64,000 nucleotides of DNA from Ameyamaea chiangmaiensis. GTDB taxonomy: Bacteria; Pseudomonadota; Alphaproteobacteria; Acetobacterales; Acetobacteraceae. Below the pieces are notes generated by a model. It saw only the letters and a program-made list of their open reading frames with translations, was not told the DNA's origin and made no database searches. This document shows positions 1 through 8,597 of this stretch, piece after piece. Positions within the stretch are counted from its first letter, which is position 1; the number at the start of each line of letters is the position of its first letter. The position numbers and the translations under genes were made by a program. The DNA lies in the NCBI RefSeq assembly GCF_025995235.1, contig NZ_BAPT01000056.1, forward strand, positions 186,001 through 250,000, written 5' to 3'.

Positions 1-1127
1 GGCAGAATGACGGGCGGGGTCGCCAGCCCGTATTTGCGGGCGAAATCGAGGTCGCGCTGGTCGCCCGAGGGGCAGCCGAACACGGCGCCCGTGCCATATT
101 CCATCAGGACGAAGTTCGCGATCCAGACCGGGAAGCTGTGCTCGGGCATGAACGGGTGGGTTACGCGCAGGCCAGTGTCGAAGCCGCGCTTCTCGGCGGT
201 CTCGATCGCTTCTTCGGTCGTGCCGAGACGGCGGCATTCCTCGATGAAGGCCTGCGCGTCGGCATTGGTGCGCGCGACCTTGGCCGCGAGCGGGTGATCG
301 GCGGCGATGGCCAGGAACGACATGCCGAACAGCGTGTCGGGGCGCGTTGTGAACACTTCGACCTGATCGAGGTTCGGGTCGAAGCCATCGGGCGCGTTAT
401 GGAGCGGAAAGAGGACGCGCGCGCCGTCCGACCGGCCGATCCAGCGTTCCTGCATGGTGCGCACACGCTCGGGCCAGCGCTCGAGCGCGTCCAGCCCCGC
501 CAGAAGCTGGGGCGCGAATTTGGTGATTCTGAGGAACCACTGCGAGAGCTTTTTCTTCTCGATCAGCGCACCCGAACGCCAGCCGCGCCCGTCGACCACC
601 TGTTCGTTGGCCAGAACGGTGTGATCGACCGGGTCCCAGTTGACCGAGGCCTCTCGCCGTTCGACCAGTCCGTCGCGCAACATGTCGAGAAACAGCTTCT
701 GCTGCTGGCCGTAATACTCCGGCAGGCACGTCGCGATCTCGCGGTCCCAGTTGAAGGAAAAGCCCAGCCGCTTGAGCGTACCGCGCATGGCCTCGATATT
801 GGCCAGAGTCCATTCGCCCGGGTGGACGCCACGCTCGCGCGCTGCATTTTCAGCCGGAAGACCGAACGCGTCCCAGCCCATCGGGTGCAGGACGGCAAAA
901 CCGCGCGCGCGCTTGTACCGCGCCACGACATCGCCCAGCGTGTAGTTGCGGACGTGGCCCATGTGCAGCTGCCCCGACGGATAGGGGAACATCTCCAGCA
1001 CATAGTATTTCGGCCGGTCGGCTGGTGGCACGTCAGGTACATCGAAGGCGCCCAGTCGCTCCCATTCCGCCTGCCAGCGCGGCTCGGCGGTTTCGAAATC
1101 GTAGGAGGGGGCAGGCTGGTCGGTCAT
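1..1127 (-). CDS. leuS: Leucyl-tRNA synthetase, N-terminal part (runs off the window)
   Basis: Cytoplasmic class I aminoacyl-tRNA synthetase that charges tRNA-Leu. The reading frame begins at an ATG at 1127 and stays open to base 1, giving about 375 residues, so roughly the C-terminal half is missing. Near residue 45 it shows FPYPSGQLHMGHVRNYTLGD, which contains the HIGH-type signature of the ATP site, and later the editing-domain region with TTRPDTLFG. The gene lies just downstream of a DUF3576 lipoprotein gene on the same strand. DUF3576-leuS is a familiar alphaproteobacterial pairing, usually followed by lptE and holA, which would lie outside the window. The identification is very secure. 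Confidence 0.97.
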   Translation of the reverse strand, partial: MTDQPAPSYDFETAEPRWQAEWERLGAFDVPDVPPADRPKYYVLEMFPYPSGQLHMGHVRNYTLGDVVARYKRARGFAVLHPMGWDAFGLPAENAARERGVHPGEWTLANIEAMRGTLKRLGFSFNWDREIATCLPEYYGQQQKLFLDMLRDGLVERREASVNWDPVDHTVLANEQVVDGRGWRSGALIEKKKLSQWFLRITKFAPQLLAGLDALERWPERVRTMQERWIGRSDGARVLFPLHNAPDGFDPNLDQVEVFTTRPDTLFGMSFLAIAADHPLAAKVARTNADAQAFIEECRRLGTTEEAIETAEKRGFDTGLRVTHPFMPEHSFPVWIANFVLMEYGTGAVFGCPSGDQRDLDFARKYGLATPPVIL

Positions 1128-1216
1128 GTCCGGATCCGGAAAAGCGTGCGCCCGGCCGGGATCGGACGCCGGGCGATGGTCACGTCAGTGAAGGAAAATA
1201 TGGCGTGGCGTCGACG

Positions 1217-1711
1217 TCAGTTGTCGCTGTTGCCGTTGTCGGCGCGCAGCTGGCGCGCGCGTGTCAGGATACGGGCGGCGATGTCGGACGTCGTGTTGGC
1301 CGCGACGGGGGTGTCGACCCAGTCGTTGTCCTGGCGCACCTGGCGGAACACGGCTACCCGCAGCGCGTCCGAGCGCAGGCGTCGATCGAGGACGTAGGCC
1401 GCGATCTTGAAGCGTTCGTTGGTGGTCGCGGGCGGGGTGTACCAGTCGGTCTGGATGATGCCGCCGATGGCGTCGGTGGAGGCGATTGGCATGAAGGACA
1501 GGGTGTCCAGCGCGCCGCGCCACAGATAGGCGTTTACGCCGCCCGACAGCTGATCGTCGCCGCCGGTGGCGGAGCGGTCTTCGCCCAGAAGCTGGTTATG
1601 AGGGGCGGCAAGCCCGCCGGTCGAGTGCGACGATCCGCACGCCGACAGGGCGACCACGAGCGCCGCGGAGGCGACCTGCGCGAGAGGACGGGTGAATGAT
1701 CGAGCGGTCAT
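1217..1711 (-). CDS. DUF3576 lipoprotein
   Basis: Small envelope lipoprotein of unknown function, 164 residues. The N-terminus has a basic start, a hydrophobic stretch and a lipobox LSAC near residue 24, so it is probably exported and lipidated. The body contains the DUF3576 core (GVNAYLWRGALDTLSFMPI, then a GGIIQTDWY segment), a family found next to leuS in Alphaproteobacteria. It sits 89 bases upstream of leuS on the same strand and probably shares its transcript. I see no strong Shine-Dalgarno sequence at 1711, so a slightly later start is possible. The family assignment is recognition of the conserved core; the function is unknown. Confidence 0.85.
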   Translation of the reverse strand: MTARSFTRPLAQVASAALVVALSACGSSHSTGGLAAPHNQLLGEDRSATGGDDQLSGGVNAYLWRGALDTLSFMPIASTDAIGGIIQTDWYTPPATTNERFKIAAYVLDRRLRSDALRVAVFRQVRQDNDWVDTPVAANTTSDIAARILTRARQLRADNGNSDN

Positions 1712-1831
1712 GATATCGCGGTGGCCCTTCTGCGGCGATCCCGGGACCCGGGTCCGGAACGGCTTTCTTATCCCGCGTCGCGGCCAACGCCAAGCGTCTG
1801 CCGTGACCCGGCCGGGCTTTGCGCCGATGGC

Positions 1832-3094
1832 TCAGTGCACCGGGCGCTCCAGCGTGTCGTCACCGACGGGCACGGGATCGGCCAGGTCGTCGCGCCAGGC
1901 CCGCCACGTCAGTGCGAGCGCCACGGCCGCCAGCACCGCTGCCACCAGCGGCAGCGCCCCGTACGACCACGCCGTCGGCACCACGAGGCCGCCGAGCCAT
2001 GCGCCGATCGCGTTGCCCAGATTGAAGGCGCCCTGGTTGAGGGTCGACGCCATGTTCGGGGCCTCGCGCGCGGTCAACACCACGCGATACTGCAGCGGCG
2101 GCACAAGCGCGAAGACGATCGCCCCCCACGTGAACAGCGTGAACATCGCGGGCACTTCATACTGGTCGGTGATCAGGAACAGCAGCAGCGTCAGGATCGA
2201 CACCACCAGGATCCCCATGACCGACGGCAGCAGTTTCCAGTCCGCCAGCCGTCCGCCGCACAGATTGCCCAGGGTCAGCCCCGCGCCGAACAGCAGCAGC
2301 GCGATGGTGACCATATGCGGCGACAGGCCCGCGCGGGTTTCGAGCAGCGGTGCGATATAGGTGAACAGGCTGAACAGGCTGGCCGAACAGATGACCGAGA
2401 TGATCATCGTCAGCATCACCGGACGCCGCCGGATGACGCCAAGTTCGGACGTGATGCGGATGCGCGTGCCAGTCGACGTGTCCGGCACCCAGATGATCAT
2501 CGCGACATAGGCGACCACGCCGATGGCGCACACCGCCAGAAAGGTCGAACGCCACCCCGCCCACTGGCCCAGCGCCGTGCCCAGCGGCACGCCGAAGACA
2601 TTGGCCAGCGTCAGCCCCGCGAAGACCAGCGACAGGGCCTGTGCCCGGCGGTCGCGCGGCACCAGATCCGCCGCCACGACGGCGGCCGTGCCGAAAAAGG
2701 CGCCGTGGCAAAAAGCCGTCAGCACGCGCGCGGCCATCAGCGTCCAGTAACCGGGGGCGAGCGCACAGCACAGATTGCCCAGGATGAAGATGATCATCAG
2801 CAGTTTCAGCGCCGTCTTGCGCGGCAGCCGCGCTGTGGCGATCGCCAGGATCGGCGCACCCACGGTCACGCCGAGCGCGTAGCCGGAGACCAGAAAGCCC
2901 GCGCGCGGAATGCTGACATCCAGATCGTGGGCAAGCCGGGGCAGAAGCCCCATGATGACGAATTCGGTCGTGCCGATTCCGAACGAGGCAAGGGCGAGGG
3001 CGAGAAGCGAGAGCGGCACGAAGGGGAATCCGGCAGGGGTCCCGACGCGCCCGGCATCACGACGATGCGGCCTGTCGGCGGGTTGGGCCGTCAT
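1832..3094 (-). CDS. MFS efflux transporter (DHA1/AraJ type)
   Basis: Inner-membrane major facilitator of 420 residues, the usual size for a 12-helix transporter. After a short polar N-terminus the first helix carries FGIGTTEFVIMGLLP, a signature of the AraJ/NepI/YdhP branch of DHA1 drug:proton or sugar exporters. Further helices alternate with short loops and Gly-rich motifs such as VPLGTALGQWAGWR. The substrate cannot be told from sequence. It is transcribed away from the GH3-fold gene at 3201, so the two share an intergenic region of about 105 bases. Start at ATG 3094; an internal start a few residues later is possible. Confidence 0.88.
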   Translation of the reverse strand: MTAQPADRPHRRDAGRVGTPAGFPFVPLSLLALALASFGIGTTEFVIMGLLPRLAHDLDVSIPRAGFLVSGYALGVTVGAPILAIATARLPRKTALKLLMIIFILGNLCCALAPGYWTLMAARVLTAFCHGAFFGTAAVVAADLVPRDRRAQALSLVFAGLTLANVFGVPLGTALGQWAGWRSTFLAVCAIGVVAYVAMIIWVPDTSTGTRIRITSELGVIRRRPVMLTMIISVICSASLFSLFTYIAPLLETRAGLSPHMVTIALLLFGAGLTLGNLCGGRLADWKLLPSVMGILVVSILTLLLFLITDQYEVPAMFTLFTWGAIVFALVPPLQYRVVLTAREAPNMASTLNQGAFNLGNAIGAWLGGLVVPTAWSYGALPLVAAVLAAVALALTWRAWRDDLADPVPVGDDTLERPVH

Positions 3095-3200
3095 AGCGAA
3101 AAGTGTGCCGCCTTGTCCGTGCCTTTTTCACGTCGCGCGGCCTTTGCGGCGGTCGGGGGCGAGGTTCCGTGCCCTGACGCGATCGGCTAGCATCCGCGCC

Positions 3201-5018
3201 ATGACCCTGTCCGGCCTGTCCGCGCGCGCCGTCGTCGCCGGATGTCTTCTTCTCGCCGTCACGCCCGTGTCGCCCCTGACGGCCGCGCCCCTGCACGCGA
3301 CGGCCCCTCGTGCCGCTGACACCAGTGTCGCTGCGGCGCAGGAGCGTGACGACCGGGCGATCCTGACATTCGCCCCCCAGGACGATGGCCGGGTGGAGAT
3401 CGCAGGCGTGCCGCGTCTGGGTATCCCGGCGCTGCGCCTCGATCCGCGTCGGGATGCCGGTCGGGCGGTCGACCTCGGGCTGGTGGCCGCCAGCTGGGAT
3501 GTCGCCCTGGCCGAGCGTGTCGGCGCGCTGGCCGGTCGAATCGCGCGGGCGCAGGGCGAGGCCCTCGCCCTGACCGGTGGGGTTTCGCTGGGCGGTGACC
3601 GGTTTGCCGGGTCGGGCATGGCCGAGGACCCCGTTCTGGCGGGCACTCTGGCCGGGTCGCTCGCGCGGGCGATGCAGGGTGAACATGTGGTGCCGATACT
3701 GGGGACGGGTATGGCGCCCAGACCCGCTGACGGCCCCATGTTCGATCCGGCGGCCGATGCGCGGGCCCGGACGGCGGTGCTGTTCGGGCTGATGCAGACG
3801 CGCGGGGCGGCGGTGCTGTGTCCGGCCACGGGCACGGCCACGCCTGCCTCCGCCTGTGCGGGTGCGGCGATCGCGCCCCTTCGCGTGGCGGGTGTGTTCG
3901 ACGGGCCGCTTCTGGCGATGGCGGCCGCGACGCCGGGAAGTGACGCCGCGCCCGGTGGGGCAGATGCCACCACGGGGCTGGACCAGCACGTCGCCCGGGT
4001 GATGCGCGCCTGGCGCGCGGCCGGGGTGATCGACCACCCTGCCCCGTTCCGCACCCCCGGCACCCTGCCGCCGTCCCTGCTGGCGGAGCAGGCGGCGACG
4101 CGCGAAACCGCCGTGAGCGAGGGGACGGTGCTGCTGCGCAATACCGGGTCGGCTCTCCCACTGCGCGCAGGCGGAACGGGGGACGTCGTAGTCGTCGGGA
4201 TTGGGGCGACGGAGACCGTCGGTGCGGCGCTTGCCCATGCGCTCGCCCCCCTGATGGGTGCACGGCATGTGCGGCTGGCGGCGTCCGACGACGGGCACGC
4301 GGGCGCGGTCGTGCTTGTGGTCGATGGTCGCGCGGATGTCGCAGCGTGGACGGCGACGGCCTCCGACGCGGCGGAGCGCGGGGTGCCCGTCATCGGGTTG
4401 TGCCTGTGTGCCGGCACGCCCGATCTTGCACCGTTTGCATCTCTGGACGCGTTGGTCGTGACCGCGCCGACGGCGTCCGCCGTGCCGGGCGCGCTGGCAC
4501 GTCTTCTGGCCGGGCGTCAGGATTTCTCCGGCCGTCTGCCCGTCTCCTGGCCGCTGGCGGGCGAGGCGGCGTCGCCCTATCTGGTGCGTGACCAGTCGCG
4601 GCGGCCACCGCTGTTTCCCTTCGGCGCGGGGCTTTCGGCGACGATACGCCCGGTCCTGTCGGATCTGCATGTGCGGGCCGAGGGCGGGCGGCTGCACGTG
4701 GTGTTCACGGTGGCCAACCTGTCGGACGAGGCCGGGATCGCGGTGCCGGAGGTCTATCTCGACAGGGCGACCGGCGTCGCGGGGCCGCCCAAGCGCCTGG
4801 TCGGCTGGCGGCGTGTGCCGCTTCTGCCGCGGCAAAGCCAGCAGATCGGGCTTGATGTGCCGCGACTGGCGATCGAACACTGGGACGCGGAGACGGGCGG
4901 CTGGCGCGGGGAGGTCGGCACCACGTGGGTTTCGCTGGGCAGCAGCGCGGTCGACCTTCCGTTGCATGTGGCCGTCGAGCCGTTCGCGCCGGCCGCCCTC
5001 TCGGGCGAGGTACGATGA
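3201..5018 (+). CDS. Exported GH3-fold protein lacking the usual catalytic residues
   Basis: 605 residues with an N-terminal signal peptide (hydrophobic run ending at LTAAPLHA). The overall plan matches family 3 beta-glucosidases. RLGIPALRLD opens the barrel, AASWDVALAERVG matches the segment after it, RETAVSEGTVLLRNTGSALP starts the C-terminal alpha/beta domain, DFSGRLPVSWP and LFPFGAGLS close it, and a fibronectin-III-like domain follows. However, the substrate-binding Lys-His motif is replaced by LGT (about 3690-3713). The segment that normally reads G-F-x-G-F-V-x-S-D-W, with the nucleophile Asp, reads GVFDGPLLAM (about 3889-3920). It is therefore probably non-catalytic. The lysR-type gene follows after 17 bases. 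The start at 3201 was chosen because the signal peptide begins there. Confidence 0.72.
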   Translation: MTLSGLSARAVVAGCLLLAVTPVSPLTAAPLHATAPRAADTSVAAAQERDDRAILTFAPQDDGRVEIAGVPRLGIPALRLDPRRDAGRAVDLGLVAASWDVALAERVGALAGRIARAQGEALALTGGVSLGGDRFAGSGMAEDPVLAGTLAGSLARAMQGEHVVPILGTGMAPRPADGPMFDPAADARARTAVLFGLMQTRGAAVLCPATGTATPASACAGAAIAPLRVAGVFDGPLLAMAAATPGSDAAPGGADATTGLDQHVARVMRAWRAAGVIDHPAPFRTPGTLPPSLLAEQAATRETAVSEGTVLLRNTGSALPLRAGGTGDVVVVGIGATETVGAALAHALAPLMGARHVRLAASDDGHAGAVVLVVDGRADVAAWTATASDAAERGVPVIGLCLCAGTPDLAPFASLDALVVTAPTASAVPGALARLLAGRQDFSGRLPVSWPLAGEAASPYLVRDQSRRPPLFPFGAGLSATIRPVLSDLHVRAEGGRLHVVFTVANLSDEAGIAVPEVYLDRATGVAGPPKRLVGWRRVPLLPRQSQQIGLDVPRLAIEHWDAETGGWRGEVGTTWVSLGSSAVDLPLHVAVEPFAPAALSGEVR

Positions 5019-5035
5019 TCGGGAAGGGAAAAGCG

Positions 5036-5980
5036 ATGGATCGCGGGTCGCAGCGCCGCAGTACGCTCGAGCGCATGACGCTGGAGCATCTGCGCATCTT
5101 CGTCGCCGTGGCCGAGCGTGAACACATGACGCGCGCGGCGGCGGCGCTGGGCGTCGTGCAATCGGCCGTCAGCACCGCCGTCAGCCAGCTTGAGGAACAG
5201 GTCGGCATGCGCCTGTTCAACCGCGTGGGACGCGGGATCGAACTGACCGATGCTGGGCGCCTGATGCGTGACGAGGCGCTGGCGGTTCTGGCGCGCATGG
5301 ACGTCGCGCATCGCCGGATCGAGGATTTCGGTGCCCTCCGGCGCGGGCGACTGCGTATCCATGCCAGCCAGACGATCGCCAGCTACTGGCTTCCCCGGTA
5401 TCTGGTGGCATGCCGGACGTCGTATCCGCAGGTCGAGATCGCGATGCAGGTCGGCAATACGGCCGACGTCGTGCGCGCGGTCCATGGCGGTCGGGCCGAA
5501 TTGGGGTTCATCGAGGGCGCGGCGCACGATGATGCGCTGCACAGTGTCTTTGCCGCGCGTGACGGGTTCGTTCTGGTCGTGGCGCCGTCCCACCCGTGGA
5601 GCACCGATCCGCCGCGAAGCACAGAGGCCCTTCTGGAGACGGACTGGATCCTGCGCGAACGCGGGTCGGGGACGCGCTCCGAATTCGAGGCCGCCCTCAG
5701 CGCGCGGGGGCTGGCGCCCGATCGTCTGCGCATCCGCCTCGAACTGCCGACCAACGAGGCCGTGCGCGCGGCCGTCGAGGCAGGGGGAGGGGCAAGCGTG
5801 CTGTCGGCGTCCGTCGTTGCACCGGGGCTGGAGGCGGGCCTGCTGCAGGCGGTGCGTTTTGAACTGCCCGAACGCGCCTTTGCCGCCGTGTGGCATCGCG
5901 AGCGCCCACCCGGACCGGCGGCGCGCGCGCTGCTCGACCTGATACCCGGTCTGGCGTCTCGCGTGGCCCTCCCGGCGTAG
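5036..5980 (+). CDS. LysR-family transcriptional regulator
   Basis: DNA-binding activator or repressor of 314 residues. The winged-helix domain occupies roughly residues 14-73 (LEHLRIFVAVAEREHMTRAA, then the QSAVSTAVSQLEEQVG recognition helix). It is followed by a periplasmic-binding-like effector domain with SYWLPRYLVACRTSYPQVEI. The ATG at 5036 follows AGGGAA with good spacing; an ATG at 5015 that overlaps the GH3 stop is the alternative. The position directly behind the GH3-fold gene, on the same strand, suggests co-transcription. The sequence resembles the CysL/YeiE/CbbR-like branch, but the effector is unknown. Confidence 0.9.
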   Translation: MDRGSQRRSTLERMTLEHLRIFVAVAEREHMTRAAAALGVVQSAVSTAVSQLEEQVGMRLFNRVGRGIELTDAGRLMRDEALAVLARMDVAHRRIEDFGALRRGRLRIHASQTIASYWLPRYLVACRTSYPQVEIAMQVGNTADVVRAVHGGRAELGFIEGAAHDDALHSVFAARDGFVLVVAPSHPWSTDPPRSTEALLETDWILRERGSGTRSEFEAALSARGLAPDRLRIRLELPTNEAVRAAVEAGGGASVLSASVVAPGLEAGLLQAVRFELPERAFAAVWHRERPPGPAARALLDLIPGLASRVALPA

Positions 5981-6168
5981 CGCGCCGATCCGGGCAACCG
6001 GTGGCGCACGTTCACGTTGAGATCGCCGCCCGGGCCGCTGCCGGAGCGCGGTTGGCAGGATCGCGGCGAAACCGGCCCGGTCGCGCCATGATTCTGACGC
6101 GTTCGCCGACGATGTATCGTCGTGTTCCGAATCAGACTGTGCGTCGAGCTGAGGAGAAGGCAGTTAAC

Positions 6169-6543
6169 GTGTTTCGTTTCAAACAGACCGGACTCCAGGT
6201 GACCCGCGCAGCCGGGCTTGCCCTGACGCTTGTGGCTGCGCCGGCCATGGCACAGCACGGACCTCCGCCCGGACCTCACGGCGGCTGGCACGGCGGCTGG
6301 CACGGTGGCGGTGGCTACCACGGCGGCGGCTACCACGGCGGTGGCGGCTATCGGGGCGGCGGCTATCGTGGCCCGGGCGGCCACGGCTATGGCACCGCGA
6401 TCGGGGCTGGCGTGGCCGGACTTGCGATCGGTGCGCTGGTCGGCGGCGCGATGGCGTCGCGCGCAGCGCCTCCGCCTGTCTATGCGCCCGCGGCACCGCC
6501 GCCGCCTCCACCGCCGGCCTACGGGTATGGCGCGCCATACTAA
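6169..6543 (+). CDS. Secreted Gly/His/Tyr-rich small protein
   Basis: 124 residues, starting at a GTG that follows an excellent ribosome site (GAGGAGAAGG at 6151-6160). A signal peptide ends at AMAQ near residue 25. The mature N-terminal half is made of short repeats of the type GGWHGG, GGGYHGG and GGGYRGG. Next comes a hydrophobic Gly/Ala segment (GAGVAGLAIGALVGGAMA) that resembles a glycine-zipper, and the tail is proline-rich and ends in YGYGAPY. His-Gly-Tyr repeats could bind metal or form surface assemblies; that is inference. It lies 44 bases upstream of a Spy-like periplasmic gene. No family was recognised beyond the glycine-zipper appearance. Confidence 0.75.
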   Translation: MFRFKQTGLQVTRAAGLALTLVAAPAMAQHGPPPGPHGGWHGGWHGGGGYHGGGYHGGGGYRGGGYRGPGGHGYGTAIGAGVAGLAIGALVGGAMASRAAPPPVYAPAAPPPPPPPAYGYGAPY

Positions 6544-6587
6544 GGCCCACCCCTTCCTCATCAATGCTTCAAACAGGATCTGCCATC

Positions 6588-7082
6588 ATGACATTTCGTA
6601 CGGTGCTTGCCTTCTCCACCCCAGCCCTGATCCTTGGCGGATGGCTGGCGACGTTGCCCGCCGTCGCCCATGCGGCGGACACGGCGTCCGCTGCCCCGGC
6701 GGCTGCCTCCGCGCGCGCGTCGGTGCCGGCGGGCCTGGAAGAGCATATCAAGAAGCTGCATGACGATCTGGGCATCACCCAGTCGGAGGAAGCCACCTGG
6801 AGCGCATTCGCGCAGACCATGCGCGACAACGCCACCAGTGCGCACGCGGCGGCTGAGTCGGCCAACGCGTCGCTGTCTCAGCAGACGGCCGCGGACATCA
6901 TGAAGTCCTACGCCGATCTGGCGACAAAGCGCGGTCAGGATCTGCAGACGCTGAGTAATGCGTTCACGACGCTCTATACGTCGTTCTCTGACGATCAGAA
7001 GAAGAAAGCCGACACCCTGTTCCGTGAAAACGGATTGCGTCACGGCGGCCCGACGAAGACCGACACGCACGGCAAGCACTAA
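6588..7082 (+). CDS. Spy/CpxP-like (LTXXQ-type) periplasmic protein
   Basis: 164 residues with a signal peptide that probably ends at AVAHA-AD near residue 26. The mature part contains HIKKLHDDLGITQSEEATWS, which is the LTxxQ-type pattern of Spy/CpxP periplasmic chaperones (here GITQSEEATW), and AFAQTMRDNA, which is common in alphaproteobacterial members. The rest is predicted helical and charged and ends in a His/Lys-rich tail. The likely role is stress-induced periplasmic chaperone or metal sensing, taken from the family and not demonstrated. It follows the Gly-rich secreted gene and may share its message. A hairpin at 7093-7122 probably ends transcription. Confidence 0.75.
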   Translation: MTFRTVLAFSTPALILGGWLATLPAVAHAADTASAAPAAASARASVPAGLEEHIKKLHDDLGITQSEEATWSAFAQTMRDNATSAHAAAESANASLSQQTAADIMKSYADLATKRGQDLQTLSNAFTTLYTSFSDDQKKKADTLFRENGLRHGGPTKTDTHGKH

Positions 7083-7092
7083 ACGTCCGCAC

Positions 7093-7122
7093 CATCGGGG
7101 CGGGTCGAGCCACGCCCCGATG
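7093..7122 (+). terminator. Hairpin after the Spy-like gene
   Basis: Perfect 10-bp stem (CATCGGGGCG with CGCCCCGATG) and a 10-base loop, starting 10 bases after the stop codon. There is no clear T-run, so it could be a 3'-end stabiliser instead of a full intrinsic terminator. Confidence 0.5.
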
Positions 7123-7382
7123 GCCGACACGGCGGACCGTCGTCCGCCCATGGCCAGACCACACACACTTCATCCGGGCACCTGTCCGTGCAGCCCTGCC
7201 ATGTCCGGTGCGGGCTGCTTCACTTTTGCAGCTATAAAAAGGATCGATCCAAATCGGTTCGCTTTGGCCGGACATCCCCCGGCCGCAGGGCGCAACCGCG
7301 CACGCTGTGCGGCGCTGTCACCGTGTGGCACAGCAAGCGGGCCCGGGTGTGGGCCTCGAAACGCAGAGGGAAGAGACATCGG
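7123..7382. other. Gene-free region upstream of the MscS gene
   Basis: I see no convincing gene here. The stretch holds the 5' leader of the MscS gene, including the Shine-Dalgarno AGAGGGAAGAGA just before 7383 and a short AT-rich patch near 7230-7260. No promoter stands out. Confidence 0.4.
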
Positions 7383-8588
7383 ATGCGAAGCGGCTATGTG
7401 GAGTCGATGTATGGGGTCAGACACTGGTTCGACTGGCTTCCGGCGCCCCTTGCCTCCGTCATGCTGCTGGCCTTCGTCGCGGTCGTCGCGATGCTGTTCA
7501 CGCGGCTTATCACCGGGCTGATTCCGCGCCTGCCGGGTCTGGGGCGTCTGCCGATCGTGCCAACCCTGGTGCGTGAGCTTCGCCTGCCGATCCGCATCCT
7601 GCTGATGCTGATGGCGGCCAGTGCGGCGCTGCCTGCCGCGCGGGGGCTTTCGTCAGATACGCTGGGCACGCTGGGCAAGATCTTCGCGTGTCTGATTATC
7701 CTGACATTCGGCTTCGGGGTGATCCGTACGTTCCGGCTGGCGACCGACGGGTATCTGAACCGGATTACCCATCGGGAAACCGCCGATGACATCGCGGTCC
7801 GCGCGCATCAGACCCAGATCCGGGTGCTTCGGCGACTGATCGAGATCACGGTGGGCGTCGTCACGGTGGCCATTGCCCTGATGGTGTTCCCCGCCGTTCA
7901 GAAATTCGGCTTTTCGCTGTTCGCGTCGGCTGGTGCGGCGTCGCTGGTCGTCGGTCTCTCGGCACGTCCGGCGCTCAGCAACCTGATCGCGGGTATCCAG
8001 ATCGCCATCACGCAGCCGATCCGCATGGAAGACATGCTGATCCTCAATGGCGACTGGGCGTATGTGGAGGAAATCAACGCGACCTATGTAGTGCTGCGCA
8101 CATGGGACAAGCGACGCTATATCGTCCCGATCGCCTACTTCCTGGAGAATCCGTTCCAGAACTGGACACATAGTTCGCCGTCGCTGATTGCGTCGGTGTT
8201 CCTGTGGCTCGACTACCGGACGCCGATGGATAGGATCCGCCAGTTTCTGGACGAAGAGATCGTCCATTGTCCCGACTGGGACCAGGACCGGGCCAATCTG
8301 GCGTGCCAGATCGCCGACAGTAATGCGGAGGTGATTTCCATCCGCATCATCGCCGGCGCCGCGGGCGCGAACCAGATGTGGAACGTCAGCTGCGACATCC
8401 GCGAACGCATCCTGCGCCGGATCCGCGACGAGATCCCCGAATGCATTCCGCGCCGCCGCACGGCCCTGGTCGGCGACGGAAGCGGTGACGATGCGTGGCC
8501 CGAGGCACTGGTCTCGCCTCGCATCAACAGGCCGGACCGCGGGCCCTACACCGGTCCTGATCTGCGCATCGGGACACAGCGAGGCTGA
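7383..8588 (+). CDS. MscS-family mechanosensitive ion channel
   Basis: Inner-membrane channel of 401 residues that opens under membrane tension to release solutes. About four hydrophobic segments fill residues 15-190. The pore-lining helix region reads FGFSLFASAGAASLVVGLSA, a typical small-residue MscS TM3, and is followed by the beta domain with ITQPIRMEDMLILNGDWAYV and RRYIVPIAYFLENPFQNWT. The start at 7383 has a good ribosome site. The PepSY gene downstream is on the opposite strand and its stop is only 10 bases away. The gene is a confident family member; its specific gating role is not known. Confidence 0.9.
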   Translation: MRSGYVESMYGVRHWFDWLPAPLASVMLLAFVAVVAMLFTRLITGLIPRLPGLGRLPIVPTLVRELRLPIRILLMLMAASAALPAARGLSSDTLGTLGKIFACLIILTFGFGVIRTFRLATDGYLNRITHRETADDIAVRAHQTQIRVLRRLIEITVGVVTVAIALMVFPAVQKFGFSLFASAGAASLVVGLSARPALSNLIAGIQIAITQPIRMEDMLILNGDWAYVEEINATYVVLRTWDKRRYIVPIAYFLENPFQNWTHSSPSLIASVFLWLDYRTPMDRIRQFLDEEIVHCPDWDQDRANLACQIADSNAEVISIRIIAGAAGANQMWNVSCDIRERILRRIRDEIPECIPRRRTALVGDGSGDDAWPEALVSPRINRPDRGPYTGPDLRIGTQRG

Positions 8589-8597
8589 GACATGGAT

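Noticed and set aside
5015..5036. LysR start at ATG 5015 overlapping the GH3-fold stop
   Set aside because: The ribosome site AGGGAA is well spaced only for the ATG at 5036; the overlap start has no site.
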